Positions 20,312 to 32,312 are shown, counted from the first letter of the stretch. The stretch: DNA of 64,000 nucleotides from Eubacterium plexicaudatum ASF492 (GCF_000364225.2 NZ_AQFT02000006.1:1-64000); one strand, 5' to 3'. The notes: generated from the letters alone by a model not told the origin. Program-made: numbers and translations.

Positions 20312-21556
20312 ATGAATATGGCAGAAAAATATATGTACCCTGCATCACATCGTGTGAATAAAGAAATAAGGAGTTTAAACATGGAAACAAGAAAAAATAA
20401 CTGGTCAATTTTAGGATTTGGCTGTATGCGCTTTCCAACGGGAAAAGGGCATCGTATAAATATGAAAGAAACAGAGCGGGAACTGGCATACGCGATTCGC
20501 CATGGTATCAATTATTTTGATACGGCTTATGTATATCAGGGGAGCGAAAAAGTGCTTGGCATATTAATCGAAAAAAATCATTGGCGGAAAAAGATTGAAA
20601 TCGCTACAAAACTTCCACATTATTTCATTCATTCTTTGGAAAATGCGGAAAAATATTTTCCGAACAGTTGTCACGGCTTCGCACAGATTATATTGATAAT
20701 TATTTGATACATATGCTTCCGGATGTACATGTTTGGGACAAATTGGTTCGAATGGGTATTTTAGACTGGCTTTTAGAAAAGAAAGCTTCCGGACAAATTC
20801 GAAGAATCGGGTTTTCTTATCATGGAAATTCCAGTCAATTTATCAAACTTCTGGATGCATATGACTGGGATTTTGTCAGGTACAATATAATTATATGGAC
20901 GAATTTAGTCAGGCCGGACGAATTGGTGTAGAATATGCGGAAAAAAAAGGAATTCCTGTAATAATAATGGAACCTTTAAGAGGCGGCAGACTTGCAAACG
21001 GTCTTCCGCCAAAAGCAAGAGAACTTTTCCGAAAAACAGATTCCCAACGCAGTCCTGCAGAATGGGCGTTTCGGTGGCTGTGGAATCAAAAGGGAGTGTC
21101 TGTTGTTTATCCGGAATGAATTCGATGAATATGTTAAAGGAGAATATACGAATCGCAGAAACAGCAAAAATTGGTAAATTTTCAAAAAAAGATATCGTAT
21201 TATTTGAAAAAGTAAAAAAAGCTATAAATAATAAAATAAAAGTTCCTTGTACCGGCTGTGGCTATTGTCAACCTTGTCCTGCTGGTGTGGATATTCCCGG
21301 AGTGTTTCGTTGTTATAATGTCTGCTATACGGATCATTACTTTACAGGCATGAGAGAATATCTTATGTGTACTACGATGCGGGCAAAACCGTCAAATGCT
21401 TCTTTGTGTAAAAAATGTGGTAAGTGTGAGAAAAAATGTCCGCAAAGTATTCATATTCGGAAAGAACTTCAATGTGTAACGAAGTATATGGAAAATCCAA
21501 TATACAAATTCATTTCTTTTGTATCAAAAAAATGTTTCGATAAATGTTATGATTAA
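20312..21556 (+). CDS. Aldo/keto reductase with C-terminal 4Fe-4S domain (frame-disrupted)
   Basis: The N-terminal part is an aldo/keto reductase barrel (LGFGCMRFPTGKG, GINYFDTAYVYQGSEKVLG, IEIATKLP, TDYIDNYLIHML). The C-terminal 150 residues carry two cysteine clusters, VPCTGCGYCQPCPAGVDIP and LCKKCGKCEKKCPQSIHI, typical of bacterial ferredoxin-like AKR proteins. Start 20312 is chosen because GGAAGG lies 7 bases upstream. Breaks lie near 20665, 20895 and 21110, each with clear continuation (for example SVVLSGMNSM in relatives, seen here as CLSGMNSM). The substrate is unknown. It likely handles aldehydes or quinones in an anaerobic cell. Confidence 0.85.
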
Positions 21557-21731
21557 ATAGGACTTTCAATCATAAGAACGTTTATCCGGTTGATTTATAT
21601 TATTGTTATTTTGTTGATTTAATATTTAACAATATATATGGAAATTATTGTTTGTAAAAATAATTTAAATTGCATTTATTTTATGATTCACATAATTCAT
21701 TTTAAATAGATTTTATATAAAGGAGTATTTT

Positions 21732-23242
21732 ATGAATACAAAGTTTTGGAAGCAGTATCTTCCTGAATTTAAAGAAAAAACAACACAATTTTATAATGGA
21801 AGCATGAGTCAGAGTGAATACAAAAGCTTTTCCGGTTTTATGGCAGTTACGCACAAAGAGGCGGTCATGCAAATATGCTACGGCTGCGTATGCCGGCAGG
21901 ACGTGTGACAAAAGAACGAATGGCATTTACCTGTAAAATGTTAAAAGAACACAACATTTCTCGCATGCACTTTACAACCTGTCAGACGATTCAATTACAT
22001 GATTTACAGCCGGAATCGGTCTGTCGCATTATGGAAGAAGCGATAGATGCCGGAATCATAGTAATTGGCGGAGGTGGTGATTATCCACGAAATGTAATGT
22101 GTCCGCCACTGTCCGGAGTAGAAGAAAACGAATATTTTGATGTGATGCCTTGTGCAGAGGCCGCCGGTGATTATTTACTTCGATTGATACCGGAAAAGAA
22201 AATGCCTAGAAAACTTAAAGTCGGATTTTCGAATTCTCCGATGAATCTTACACATGTAACTTACCGAGATCTTGGGTTTGCAGCTACAAAAGAAGGAACG
22301 TTTGATGTCTACAGTGCCGGGGACTTGGCATTAATCCGCGGTTTGGCGTTAAAGTTGCAGATGGAATTGAGCCGGAAATGATTTTGTACTATATAAAAGC
22401 AATGTGGCTGACGTTTTTAACATATGGGAATTATGAAAGTCGGGTAAAAGCGCGTACCCGTTATATGCAAGATGCTCTTGGAGGACCGGAGTTGTATGCA
22501 TGCGCGTACCAGGAAAATTTAAAAGAAGTTTTAGATTCCGGAGAAGATTTGCGTATTCAGCCGAGCAAACAAATAATGTCAAAAAAAAGGAAATAACACT
22601 AAAATTTCCGTTCCACGAATGATCAAACAGAAACAGGAAGGTTTATATACGGTAGCCTGGCATCCAATTGGTGGAATGCCAAACACAGATGTTTTCTGTG
22701 CTTTAAATGATGCCGTTCAGGATATGAATGAAGTTGAAATGCGTTTATCTCCTGATGAAACGGCATACTTTATTAATTTGACAGCGGATGAAGCTGAAAA
22801 AATATTAACTATGACAAAAGATAACAGTGCGCAGACCGTATTTGAAACATCTGTAAGCTGTATAGGCGCATCTGTCTGTCAGATTGGCGCAAGAGATTCA
22901 CAGGCGTTGCTTAACGCATGTATAAAAGCAGTAAAAGAAGCAGACATTCCGGACAAAGCTTTGCCTCAAATTCATATTTCCGGTTGTCCGTCTTCCTGTG
23001 GTACACATCAGACCGGAATTATCGGATTTCGTGGTGGTATGAAAAAAGTAGATGGACAACCACAGCCGGCATTTGTATTGTATGTCAATGGCTGTGAACA
23101 GCAGGGAAAAGAAGTGATGGGCACCGAAGTCGGCACGATACAAGCGGATCGGATACCGGAATTTCTGGTGAAATTAGGAAATACGGTAGCAGAAAGCGGA
23201 CTTGATTTTAACACATGGAATGAAAAAATAAATCTGCAATAA
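21732..23242 (+). CDS. Siroheme/4Fe-4S nitrite or sulfite reductase family protein (frame-disrupted)
   Basis: The reconstructed protein of about 503 residues has the duplicated ferredoxin-like and reductase halves of the nitrite/sulfite reductase family. LRLRMPAGRVTKERM and FTTCQTIQLHDLQPE mark the first half. The cluster cysteines appear as SCIGASVCQIGARDSQ (CxxxxxC) and HISGCPSSCGTH (CxxxC), which bind the coupled 4Fe-4S and siroheme. AAAGGAG precedes ATG 21732. Breaks lie near 21860, 22365 and 22595. Assimilatory sulfite reduction is the likeliest role, but no sulfate or nitrate assimilation genes are adjacent. Confidence 0.85.
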
Positions 23243-23319
23243 ATGAAATTGCACTGGAATATACGAAAGAGTGCTGAAATATGGATTGTTTCAGGAAAAA
23301 ATTTAATCATTGTTATTTG

Positions 23320-23356
23320 AAAATAAAGGAGCATTTTTTGAATGTTCCTTTATTTT
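23320..23356 (+). terminator. Terminator after the sulfite/nitrite reductase gene
   Basis: AAATAAAGGAGCAT pairs with ATGTTCCTTTATTT around a T-rich loop and ends in a T run. It lies about 80 bases after the stop. Confidence 0.6.
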
Positions 23357-23552
23357 GCATTAAGAATTTGAAAAATATACCGATAAAATATTTAACAGAT
23401 GTAAACAAATAAAAAGCTATGGAGAGCGCTTGCAGCCAATGGATTGGCATATATGAATACAGGCGCTTTTTGTATGGAAAAATTCGTTATGGATTCTGCT
23501 GAATATGCAAAAACAGCACGATTATATAACAGATAGTGGAGGACTAAAAACA

Positions 23553-23899
23553 GTGGAGCAAACGCAGGACCAAATAAAAATAACTGTAAAACAGGGAGGC
23601 AGAATCCGTCTCGTAAACATACAGGATGTTGTCTATATTGAAAGTCTTGGACGCAAAGCAATTTTGCATTTGTCTAATGAAAAAATAGAGTATTATGCAA
23701 AAATCAGTAAACTGGAAGAGCAGTTGTATCCCGTTTTTTTCGTACACATAGAGCATATTTGATCAATTTGCAATATGTAGAAAGCTATAACAGAAGAGAA
23801 GTTACTCTAAAAAATGCTGATTCCGTATTGATTTCAAAGTATCGGTTTCATGATTTTCAAAAAGCAATTGAAAAATCTCATAAAATGCTTGCAAAATAA
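23553..23899 (+). CDS. Stand-alone LytTR DNA-binding regulator (one frame break)
   Basis: About 115 residues form just one LytTR domain: IKITVKQGGRIRLVNIQDVV, YIESLGRKAILHLS, then VFFRTHRAYLINLQYVESY and NADSVLISKYRFHDFQKAI. There is no receiver domain, unlike AgrA- or LytR-type response regulators. The start is taken as GTG 23553 because GGAGG lies 10 bases upstream. A T is missing from the seven-T run near 23743. Such small LytTR proteins often control a neighbouring membrane-protein gene, but none is seen next to this one. pncB follows 70 bases later. Confidence 0.8.
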
Positions 23900-23970
23900 C
23901 TCTAAAAGGGCTAAAATGTAGCAAATGTAAGAGTAATATGTTATCATATTACGTAGAAGGAGAAGAACGC

Positions 23971-25419
23971 ATGCAGCACAATGAGAGAAATTTGTCTATG
24001 GTCATGGATTTTTATGAAATGACTATGAGCAATGGTTATTTTAATGACCAAAATCAGAATGCTAAAGTAGCTTTTGATATATTTTATCGTAAAAATCCGG
24101 ACAAGGCAGGCTTTTCTATATTTGCAGGTTTAGAACAGATTATAGAATATATTATGAATCTTCATTTCGAAGAGGATGATATTTCCTATCTTCGTGAACA
24201 GAAATTGTTTTCCGAAGAATTTTTAGCGTATTTAAAAGAAATTTCTTTTCAGGGAGATCTTTATGCATTTCCTGAAGGAACGATCATGTATCCAAATGAG
24301 CCTATTTTAACGGTAATTGCACCGTTAATTGATGCGCAGCTGATAGAAACGGCTATTTTACTGGAAATCAACCATCAGTCGTTGATAGCTACAAAAACCA
24401 GAAGAATTGTAAAAGCTGCAAAAGGACGTACCGTATCTGATTTTGGTGCAAGACGTGCGCATAACATGGATGCTGCCGTATATGGGGCAAGAGCTGCTTA
24501 TATTGGCGGTGCGATAGGAACAGCAACGGTATTGGCCGGAAAGATGTTTGACATACCGATCAGTGGTACGATGGCACACAGTTGGGTTATGTATTTTAAA
24601 GACGAATATACGGCATTTCGAAAATATGCGCAAACATATCCGGATGCAACGGTTCTTTTAGTAGATACTTATGATGTGCTGGAAAGTGGAGTACCCAATG
24701 CCATTCGTATCGCAAAAGATATTCTGGAGCCGATGGGTAAACGGCTGAAGGGTATTCGGCTGGACAGCGGAGATCTTGCATATTTGTCAAAACGTGCCAG
24801 AACTATGTTAGATCAGGCCGGACTTCATGATTGTAAAATTGTTGTATCAAACAGTCTGGATGAATATACCATTACATCTATTTTAGATCAGGGCGGTTGT
24901 ATTGACAGTTTTGGTGTGGGGGAACGGCTGATTACCTCAAAATCGGAACCGGTATTTGGTGCGGTATATAAAATTGTAGCGGTGGAAGAAAAAGGTGTTT
25001 TTCAGCCACGAATAAAAATTTCGGAAAATACGGAAAAAATTACGAATCCCGGATTAAAGAAAGTTTACCGGATCTATGATCAGGAAGGAAACGCAATTGC
25101 AGATCTGTTGGCAAAAGCCGATCAGACACTTGATTTTTCAAAATCATTGCGCTATGTGGATCCGGTCAAACCATGGAAAAACCGGTTTTTTGAAAATTGC
25201 ACCGCAAAAGAACTGCAAATTCCGATATTTAAAAATGGAAAACTTGTATATGAAAAACCGTCTATTAATGAAATAGCTGCGTATGTACGTCAGCAGCTTG
25301 AAAATGAAATCTGGGAAGAAGAACAGCGTTTTGAAAACCCGCATAATCATTATATGGATATGACACCGGAACTATATGAAGAAAAAATGAATTTGTTGTA
25401 CGAGGCAAGAATCGAATAA
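23971..25419 (+). CDS. pncB: Nicotinate phosphoribosyltransferase
   Basis: This enzyme converts nicotinate and PRPP into nicotinate mononucleotide in NAD salvage. The 482-residue frame is intact. It shows DFYEMTMSNGYF at the N-terminus, VSDFGARRAHNMDAA, the loop with the phosphorylated His in SGTMAHSWVMYF, and KGIRLDSGDLAYLS for phosphate binding. ATG 23971 is preferred over 23938 because GAAGGAGAAG lies just upstream of it. nrdD follows 40 bases later on the same strand, so both nucleotide-related genes may be cotranscribed. Confidence 0.93.
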   Translation: MQHNERNLSMVMDFYEMTMSNGYFNDQNQNAKVAFDIFYRKNPDKAGFSIFAGLEQIIEYIMNLHFEEDDISYLREQKLFSEEFLAYLKEISFQGDLYAFPEGTIMYPNEPILTVIAPLIDAQLIETAILLEINHQSLIATKTRRIVKAAKGRTVSDFGARRAHNMDAAVYGARAAYIGGAIGTATVLAGKMFDIPISGTMAHSWVMYFKDEYTAFRKYAQTYPDATVLLVDTYDVLESGVPNAIRIAKDILEPMGKRLKGIRLDSGDLAYLSKRARTMLDQAGLHDCKIVVSNSLDEYTITSILDQGGCIDSFGVGERLITSKSEPVFGAVYKIVAVEEKGVFQPRIKISENTEKITNPGLKKVYRIYDQEGNAIADLLAKADQTLDFSKSLRYVDPVKPWKNRFFENCTAKELQIPIFKNGKLVYEKPSINEIAAYVRQQLENEIWEEEQRFENPHNHYMDMTPELYEEKMNLLYEARIE

Positions 25420-25460
25420 AATGGACGTAACATGAGACCGGAACTATGGAGGAAGAAAGA

Positions 25461-27586
25461 GTGAAAGTAATCAAACGGGATGGAAGAGTCGTAGACTACG
25501 ATGGCGCCAAAATCATTATGGCGATAAAAAAAGCTAATAATGAAGTACATTTAAATGATCAGATTACAGATCGGAAAATGAAAGATATTGAGCAGATGAT
25601 TTCGGAAATGACCCGCAGCCAGATTCAGGTAGAAGAAATCCAGGATTTGATTGAACATAGTCTCGTGCAGGAGCAAAAATATGAGTTGGCAAAAAAATAC
25701 ATCATATATCGTTATAAACATGCGTTAATGCGGAAAGCGAATACAACAGATGAATCTATTTTATCTTTGATTCGTAATGATAATAAAGAACTGGCAGAAG
25801 AAAATTCCAATAAAAACACGTTATTGGCTTCCACACAACGGGACTATATTGCCGGAGAAGTGTCTAGAGATTTAACAAAACGTGTATTGCTGCCGGATCG
25901 TATTGTAGAAGCACATGAAAGCGGAGCCATTCATTTTCATGATGCCGATTATTTTTTGCAGCCTATTTTTAATTGCTGTCTCATCAACATTGGAGATATG
26001 TTAGATCATGGAACGGTCATTAACGGTAAGTTGATAGAAACTCCTAAAAGTTTTCGCGTTGCCTGTACGGTTACAACACAAATTATAGCCTCGGTAGCAT
26101 CGAACCAGTACGGTGGTCAATCCGTTGATTTGATCCACCTTGGAAAATATTTACGATACAGCAGAGAAAAATTTCGACGTAAAGCAAAAGAGAATTGGAC
26201 GATAGTTTCAGTGAGGAACAGCTGGAACAAATTGTTACGGTCTGGACAAAAGAAGAACTACAGGCTGGTGTTCAGACAATGCAATATCAGATAAATACAC
26301 TGATGACTACAAATGGACAATCTCCATTTGTTACACTGTTTTTACATATAGATGAAAATGATCCGTATATTGAAGAAAATGCGTTGATAATTGAAGAAGT
26401 GTTTTCGCAGCGTTATCAGGGAATAAAAAATGAAAAAGGTGTTTATGTTACGCCGGCATTTCCAAAATTGGTATATGTATTGGATGAACATAATTGCCTA
26501 AAAGGCGGAAAATATGATTATTTGACAAAATTAGCTGCAAAATGTTCCGCAAAGAGAATGTATCCGGACTATATTTCCGCAAAAAAAATGAGAGAAAATT
26601 ATGAAGGCAATGTATTTAGCTGTATGGGCTGCCGCAGTTTTCTTTCACCATGGAAGGATGAAAACGGAAATTACAAGTTTGAAGGCAGATTTAATCAGGG
26701 AGTTGTCAGTATCAATCTTCCACAGATTGCACTGATCGCAAAAGGAGATGAAAAAACTTTTTGGGCTCTGTTGGACGAACGCCTTCAGCTTTGTTTCGAA
26801 GCTTTAATGTGTCGTCATCGGGCTTTATTAGGTGTTCGTTCGGATACAAGTCCGATTCACTGGCAGTATGGCGCAATTGCAAGGCTTCAAAAAGGCGAAA
26901 CTATTGATAAATTGCTTAAAAATGGATATTCTACATTATCTCTTGGATATATTGGTGTATATGAAACAACCGTACTGATGCGTAAATGCAGTCATACCGC
27001 ACCTGATGGAAGAACATTTGCCTGTCAGCTGATGCAGCGTCTGCGTGAGACAGCTGACGAATGGAAAGCAAAAACAAAGCTTGGTTTTGCTTTATACGGT
27101 ACTCCTGCGGAAAGTTTGTGTTACAGATTTGCCAGAATTGATAAAAAAAGATTTGGAGAAATTAAAGACGTAACGGATAAAGGGTATTATACTAATTCCT
27201 ACCATGTAGATGTTCGTGAAAAAATAGATGCTTTTTCCAAATTAACTTTTGAAAGCAGTTTTCAAAATCTTTCATCAGGAGGGGCTATTTCACTTGTAGA
27301 AATTCCTAATATGAGACATAATGTTGAAGCATTGGAAGATTCCATCCGATTTATTTATGATAATATACAATATGCGGAATTTAACACCAAATCGGATTAC
27401 TGTCAGTGTTGTGGATATGACGGTGAAATCACAATTAATGATGCTTTTGAATGGGAATGCCCACAATGTGGAAATAAAGATCACGCAAAAATGAATGTTG
27501 TGCGTAGGACATGTGGTTATCTTGGAGAAAATTTTTGGAATGTGGGTAAAACAAAAGAAATCCGTTCCAGAGTTGTCCACTTATAA
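25461..27586 (+). CDS. nrdD: Anaerobic ribonucleoside-triphosphate reductase, class III (one frame break)
   Basis: NrdD makes deoxyribonucleotides without oxygen using a glycyl radical. An ATP-cone domain fills the first 95 residues (VKVIKRDGRVVDYDGAKI). The catalytic barrel follows, then the zinc site CQCCGYDGE and CPQCG, and the glycyl radical motif RRTCGYLGENFW near the C-terminus. GTG 25461 is preferred over the ATG at 25446 because GGAGG is placed 8 bases ahead of it and the protein then begins VKVIKRDG. One A is missing from a run near 26192. The activating enzyme NrdG does not follow and is not in the window. Confidence 0.93.
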
Positions 27587-27625
27587 CGAAAGAATACAGA
27601 CATCAAAGAAAGAGGAAAACAACCC

Positions 27626-29137
27626 ATGATAAAAGAAAATGTCAGAAAAGAAATCTGTCTGCTTCTAATACTTACTATTATTGCCAGTCTTGCATTTGAC
27701 CGGACTGTTTATGCTGCAACTTCGGATCCTTCCATACAAGGTGATGAAATTACAGCAGAAGCAACTGTGTCTGCAGATCCTGATACAACAGTTGCTTCTG
27801 AAATAACAGCTCAAATGAAGCAAATCCAAATGATCCTTTATCTTCAGATAATGCAACAACAGATGTACCAATTGTATCAAATGCGATACCGGTATTAAAT
27901 ACCGAGCGGCTGCATCTGCTGGCAGGCGGCATGCCATACGAATTGCGTGTTGTAAATGCAGTCAGTGTCACATATGAACTGTCTGCAGATTATCCATCAA
28001 TAGCAGTTTTATCAAATGAAAGTGCTGAATCTGTAACGATTACACCCATGCATTCCGGAAATACGATTTATCGGTAAATGCAACCGGAGCGGATGGACAG
28101 TCAACGGTGTTAACCTGCCAGATCACCATTTCGGAATTATCACTTGCAACGGATCAGATTGATATTTATATGAATGATACGGAGACAAGCATGGATATTG
28201 CGATACAGGGGATTGATTTAAACGCAATATATTATGAAACCGGAAATGAATGGGAAGATACCATTATCAAAGACGCACTGATTTCTGACTCTCGATGTAC
28301 CATTCAAACAGGAAATTCCAAAGTTGCAGATGCCTGGTTCAGTGAAGGTTTTATTCATGTGAAGGGAATCTCAAAAGGAATTACAAACACAAAAATATCT
28401 ATCTATGGAATCTCTTTATCCATAAGAATTCAGGTACATCACTATACGTTAAATAAATATGTCATCAATACTTATAAAGGAAGTCCAATTAAAAATCTGA
28501 AAATAAAAGGTGCACAGGGGCATAAAATTACCTGGTCAACAGGAAATAAAAATGTTGCATCTGTTTCCAAGACAGGCATTGTAACAATTAACGGTATAGG
28601 TACAACGAAAATTACGGCAAAAGTAAATGACAGAAAAGTGATCTGTATTGTTTCCGTAAGCAGCAAAACAGCTTATCGTGTAGTTAAAGATGCAAGAGAT
28701 ATTTCTAAAAAGAAAAATATACAATATAGTCAGGCGCTTCGTATGTCCAAAAATTACTATGATTGTAGTTCATTGATATACCGTTGTTATCGGCCATATG
28801 GTATTCGCTTTGGCTATACACATCCAACCTGGGCGCCAACTGCAGCTGACGAAGGACGTTGGTGTAAAAATTCCGGCCATGCAACAGCAGAAGAAGCTGT
28901 TGAAATTTTAAGCTGCAAATTAGTACCCGGTGATACCATATACTATTCTTTTAATGGAAATAACGGTCGTTATCTGAACATTGATCATACCGCTATGTTT
29001 CCGGTTATGCCTATGATCCATCCATTGGTTATTACGGCATGGTTATTGAAGCAAGCAGTTCCAGCAACACCGTTACGGAACGTATGTATTATGCATCAGA
29101 CAGTATCCGGTTAATCGGACGACCGAGTAAAAAGTAA
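27626..29137 (+). CDS. Secreted Ig-like (BIG2) protein with NlpC/P60-like C-terminal domain (frame-disrupted)
   Basis: The N-terminus is a signal peptide (KEICLLLILTIIASLAFDR, cleavage near VYA-AT). It is followed by an acidic Thr/Ser-rich linker and one or two bacterial Ig-like domains (HKITWSTGNKNVASVSKTGI, VTINGIGTTKITAKV). The C-terminal part has the cysteine-histidine pattern of NlpC/P60-like peptidoglycan hydrolases: YDCSSLIYRCYRPYGIRFG and NIDHTAMF. After a base loss near 29010 the protein ends SIRLIGRPSKK at 29137. Other breaks lie near 27815, 28070 and 28100. It is probably a cell-wall-acting surface enzyme. Confidence 0.75.
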
Positions 29138-29243
29138 ATTGTTTGTTTCATTCATTGTAAAAGTTTATCATGTATATAATACAAATTTCTACAGATACTG
29201 ACATCGTAGCAGTTGCATGCTGCCGGAAAGGAGTGTCAGTATC

Positions 29244-29429
29244 ATGGATATTAACAACAATTTGCCCATTGGTTTTGCCATGGGCATGGCAATGCGCACA
29301 GATGCATGGGATGCTTACAGCAAACTGACTGAAGCAGAAAAAGAGCAGATTATAAATGAATGCCGTGATGCAAAAAGTAAGGCCGAAATGGACAGAATTA
29401 TATCCCGTTTAAGCGGCAGTATATTCTAA
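29244..29429 (+). CDS. Conserved-looking small protein, 61 aa
   Basis: This short intact frame begins MDINNNLPIGFAMGMAMRTD and ends with a helical, charged stretch (SKAEMDRIISRLSGSIF). GAAAGGAG lies about 12 bases upstream and a good terminator follows directly, which supports a real single-gene unit. No named family or function is recognised. Confidence 0.6.
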   Translation: MDINNNLPIGFAMGMAMRTDAWDAYSKLTEAEKEQIINECRDAKSKAEMDRIISRLSGSIF

Positions 29430-29436
29430 TATTTTT

Positions 29437-29474
29437 AAAGACAGCTTCTTTCAATCAGGAAGCTGTCTTTTTCG
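29437..29474 (+). terminator. Terminator after the 61-aa protein
   Basis: AAAGACAGCTTC pairs with GAAGCTGTCTTT and is followed by TTT. It lies just after the stop at 29429. Confidence 0.75.
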
Positions 29475-29601
29475 TCAATTCAGACAATACCAAAATTTAA
29501 TGTACGGAACTAATTTGTCACTATTGACGTTAAGTAAATTTTTTGATACATTTATATTATAGATAATATACAATTATGTCAAGAAAGAGAGGGCAGCGCT
29601 T

Positions 29602-31069
29602 ATGTTAAAGCAATGGAATGGTGCAGAAAAACCATCGGATGAAGTGTTGACAGCAAGACTTCAAACAGCAAGAGAAAAACTCAGCAGACAACAGATGCAA
29701 CTAAAAGAAATGAAACTGCCGGTACTGGTATTGGTAGAAGGGTGGGGAACATCCGGAAAGGGTCAACGATTGGAAAAATTATCAAAGGCATTGACCCACG
29801 TTTTTTAAAGTCGCATCTATGGAAGAACCTACTTTAGAAGAGTCTCGCAAGCCATTTTTATACCGGCATTTTGTAAAAATCCCTGAAGCAGGAAAATTTC
29901 AATTTTTAGATTCCGGATGGATGGATGAAATTGTAGAAGCAAAATTACATCAACATCTGAGTGGAGAAGACTATAAAAACCGTATTGACAGCATTAAGCG
30001 ATTTGAACGTCAACTTACGGACAATGGATATCTCGTAATGAAATTTTTCTACATATATCCAGAAAAGAACAAAAAAATCGAATTGATAACCTGTTAAAAA
30101 ATAAAGATGCAAAATGGCGTGTCAGCAAAAAAGATCAATGGCAAAACACACACTATGAAAAATGTCTGGATGTGTATGATAGTTATTTGGAAGATACAAA
30201 TATGCCTTCGGCGCCATGGTACATTATAGATGCGAAATCCAGAAAATGGACGGAACTTCAAATCTTAGAAACGCTGACACAGGGCATAGAAATTGCATTA
30301 AATAATCATACATTGGCAGTTCCTTTATTGCAAAATGTTTTTCCTCTGCTACCAATGCCAAAGCTGTCCGATATTCCTTTGGATACGGCAACCATAGATG
30401 ATGAATCTTATAAAGTACAGTTAAAACAACTTCAGCATCGTCTTGGTGAATTGCACAACCGCCTGTACCGAAAAAAGTACCGGTAATTATTGCCTATGAA
30501 GGATGGGATGCGGCAGGGAAGGGCGGTAATATTAAACGTCTGACTGGTGCATTAGATCCTAGAGGTTACGAAGTACATCCGATCGCAAGTCCGGAACCAC
30601 ACGAAAAAGCCAGACATTATTTATGGCGTTTTTGGAACCGAATTCCAAAAGACGGACATATTGCAATCTTTGATCGTACGTGGTATGGCCGAGTTATGGT
30701 AGAACGATTAGAAGGTTTCTGCAGCGAAAACGATTGGATGCGTGCTTATAATGAAATGAATGAATTTGAAAAAGAACTGTACGACTGGGGTGCGGTAATT
30801 ATCAAATTCTGGGTACAAATCGACAAAGAGACACAGCTGTCACGATTTACCGATCGACAAATACACCGGAAAAGCAATGGAAAATCACAGATGAAGACTG
30901 GCGTAATAGAGAAAAATGGGACCAGTATGAAGAAGCAGTCAATGAAATGATCCAAAAAACAAGTACAACATATGCTCCATGGTATATTTTAGAGTCTGTT
31001 GATAAAAAATATGCACGAATAAAAGCACTTCAGATTGTAGTAAATGCATTAGAAAAATCATTAAAATAA
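29602..31069 (+). CDS. Two-domain PPK2 polyphosphate kinase/phosphotransferase (frame-disrupted)
   Basis: Two PPK2 domains lie in tandem. The first has LVEGWGTSGKGSTIGKII, the second IAYEGWDAAGKGGNIKRL with FDRTWYGRVMVERLEGF and KFWVQIDKETQLSRF. The double-domain layout (about 489 residues) matches polyphosphate:AMP phosphotransferases (class II), which phosphorylate AMP with polyphosphate. The second domain has intact Walker motifs; the first is more divergent. Breaks lie near 29765, 29806, 30072, 30478 and 30865. At least two are losses in T runs. A strong terminator follows. Confidence 0.85.
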
Positions 31070-31153
31070 AATTATGCATCATTTAATTCATAATTTTTTC
31101 AAAAAAAGATAGATTTTTCTTTATTTACTCGATAAAATACCATATTGATCATT

Positions 31154-31200
31154 AAAAACCCCAAACTTTGCAGCCTTTTGCAAAAAGTTTGGGGTTTTTT
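31154..31200 (+). terminator. Strong rho-independent terminator after PPK2
   Basis: AAAAACCCCAAACTTTGCA pairs with TGCAAAAAGTTTGGGGTTTTT across a short loop, followed by a T run. It closes the PPK2 transcription unit. Confidence 0.88.
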
Positions 31201-31425
31201 AGTGTTTTTCCCTTCTATTTTTTCATGTTGTTCATTTAATTTCGAAAAACAGTTCTTTTAAGTATAAATACAAAAAACAATAGACAAAAAATGATTGCTT
31301 TTATTTCAAAACTAATTTATATTACAAACACATGAACGAAAAGCAGAAGAGAAGTTGTCTGTCTCCATCTATTATTTCTGTCATGCATAATAAAATCATT
31401 TCCATTTTAAATATGCATTTCGGGA

Positions 31426-32191
31426 TTGCGCAACAAATTTAAGTAACTCACAATATTGAGAAACTTTTGCAGAAAAATGTCGGTTGAACAACTTTCTTTT
31501 GCTTATTATTCTATTCCTCATAATTGCGCAAATCTCATATCTTTTTTATTTGATTTGTTGCGCATTGTTTTGCAGATGGTATTTTATTTGTAATATGATT
31601 TTTTTCTTGCATAATATTGAGCTACCTGTAAATGCTACTTGGAAGAAGTATGTTTAATGTCTTCCCCTAGCGATTTTTACAGCCTTTTCATTTGTCATAT
31701 ATAAATATTATATGTCTATATGTAACGCTTTTTAAATATCGGACTGTCCGATCGAAAACGAATTTTAGAAATCAAAAAAAAAGACCGCTTCTATCCGGAC
31801 AAAACCGAAAGCTTATCCTAAATTATAAACTTAGAGTGTGTTTGAAAAATGCTTTTTTGAGATGTGCTTCACAATTTGTGGAAAATTCACCCCAAATTTA
31901 GGAGTTATAGCGGGCTATGTTGACTAAATTTGAAATGAATTCTCCGAAAATACGCCTACGCTTGTAAAATTGTATTTCCGGATCTGACAGAAGTTTGCGC
32001 AACAATCTTTATAACATTAATAAGATATCATTAGAACAACATATCGAAGCAATAACACATCAATACTTTTAAAGTTGCGCAATATTTTCATTTTGTATTT
32101 CTGTTGTTCACGTTTTTTCTTTTATGCGCAACGTTAATTTGCCCGTCCACAAGTGCGCAATTTTGGGTTTGCATTATTTTTTGTTGCGCAA
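31426..32191. promoter_or_regulatory. Cluster of TTGCGCAA octamers upstream of aroB
   Basis: The palindromic octamer TTGCGCAA occurs exactly at 31426-31433, 31524-31531, 31995-32002, 32075-32082 and 32184-32191. One-mismatch versions sit at 31558-31565, 32124-32131 and 32153-32160. Eight copies in 770 bases of otherwise AT-rich non-coding DNA is well above chance. The last copy lies 23 bases before the -35 of the likely aroB promoter. A MITE separates the two sub-clusters. The rest of 31.2-32.3 kb contains no gene. The binding factor is unknown. Confidence 0.5.
31834..31985. repeat. MITE-like element (copy C)
   Basis: It begins GAGTGTGTTTGAAAAATGC and continues through GAGATGTGCTTCACAATTTG, as in copy B. 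It contains the paired segments ACCCCAAATTTAG and CTAAATTTGAAATG seen in copies A and D. The right boundary is unclear. It lies inside the TTGCGCAA cluster. Confidence 0.55.
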
Positions 32192-32214
32192 ATATACAAA
32201 TCTTAAATATTTCG

Positions 32215-32281
32215 TTCACAAATCACATTCCATTATGTTATACTGAATAAAATATGATTCCGCCTTGATAAAAAGGCGGCT
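32215..32281 (+). promoter_or_regulatory. Probable aroB promoter with leader hairpin
   Basis: TTCACA (32215-32220) and TATACT (32239-32244) are 18 bases apart. The leader then forms a stem-loop at 32260-32280 (CCGCCTT paired with AAGGCGG) before the AGGAGG of aroB. Whether the hairpin has a regulatory role is unknown. Confidence 0.5.
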
Positions 32282-32312
32282 GACATCGAAAGAAATACAA
32301 CAGGAGGTATTT

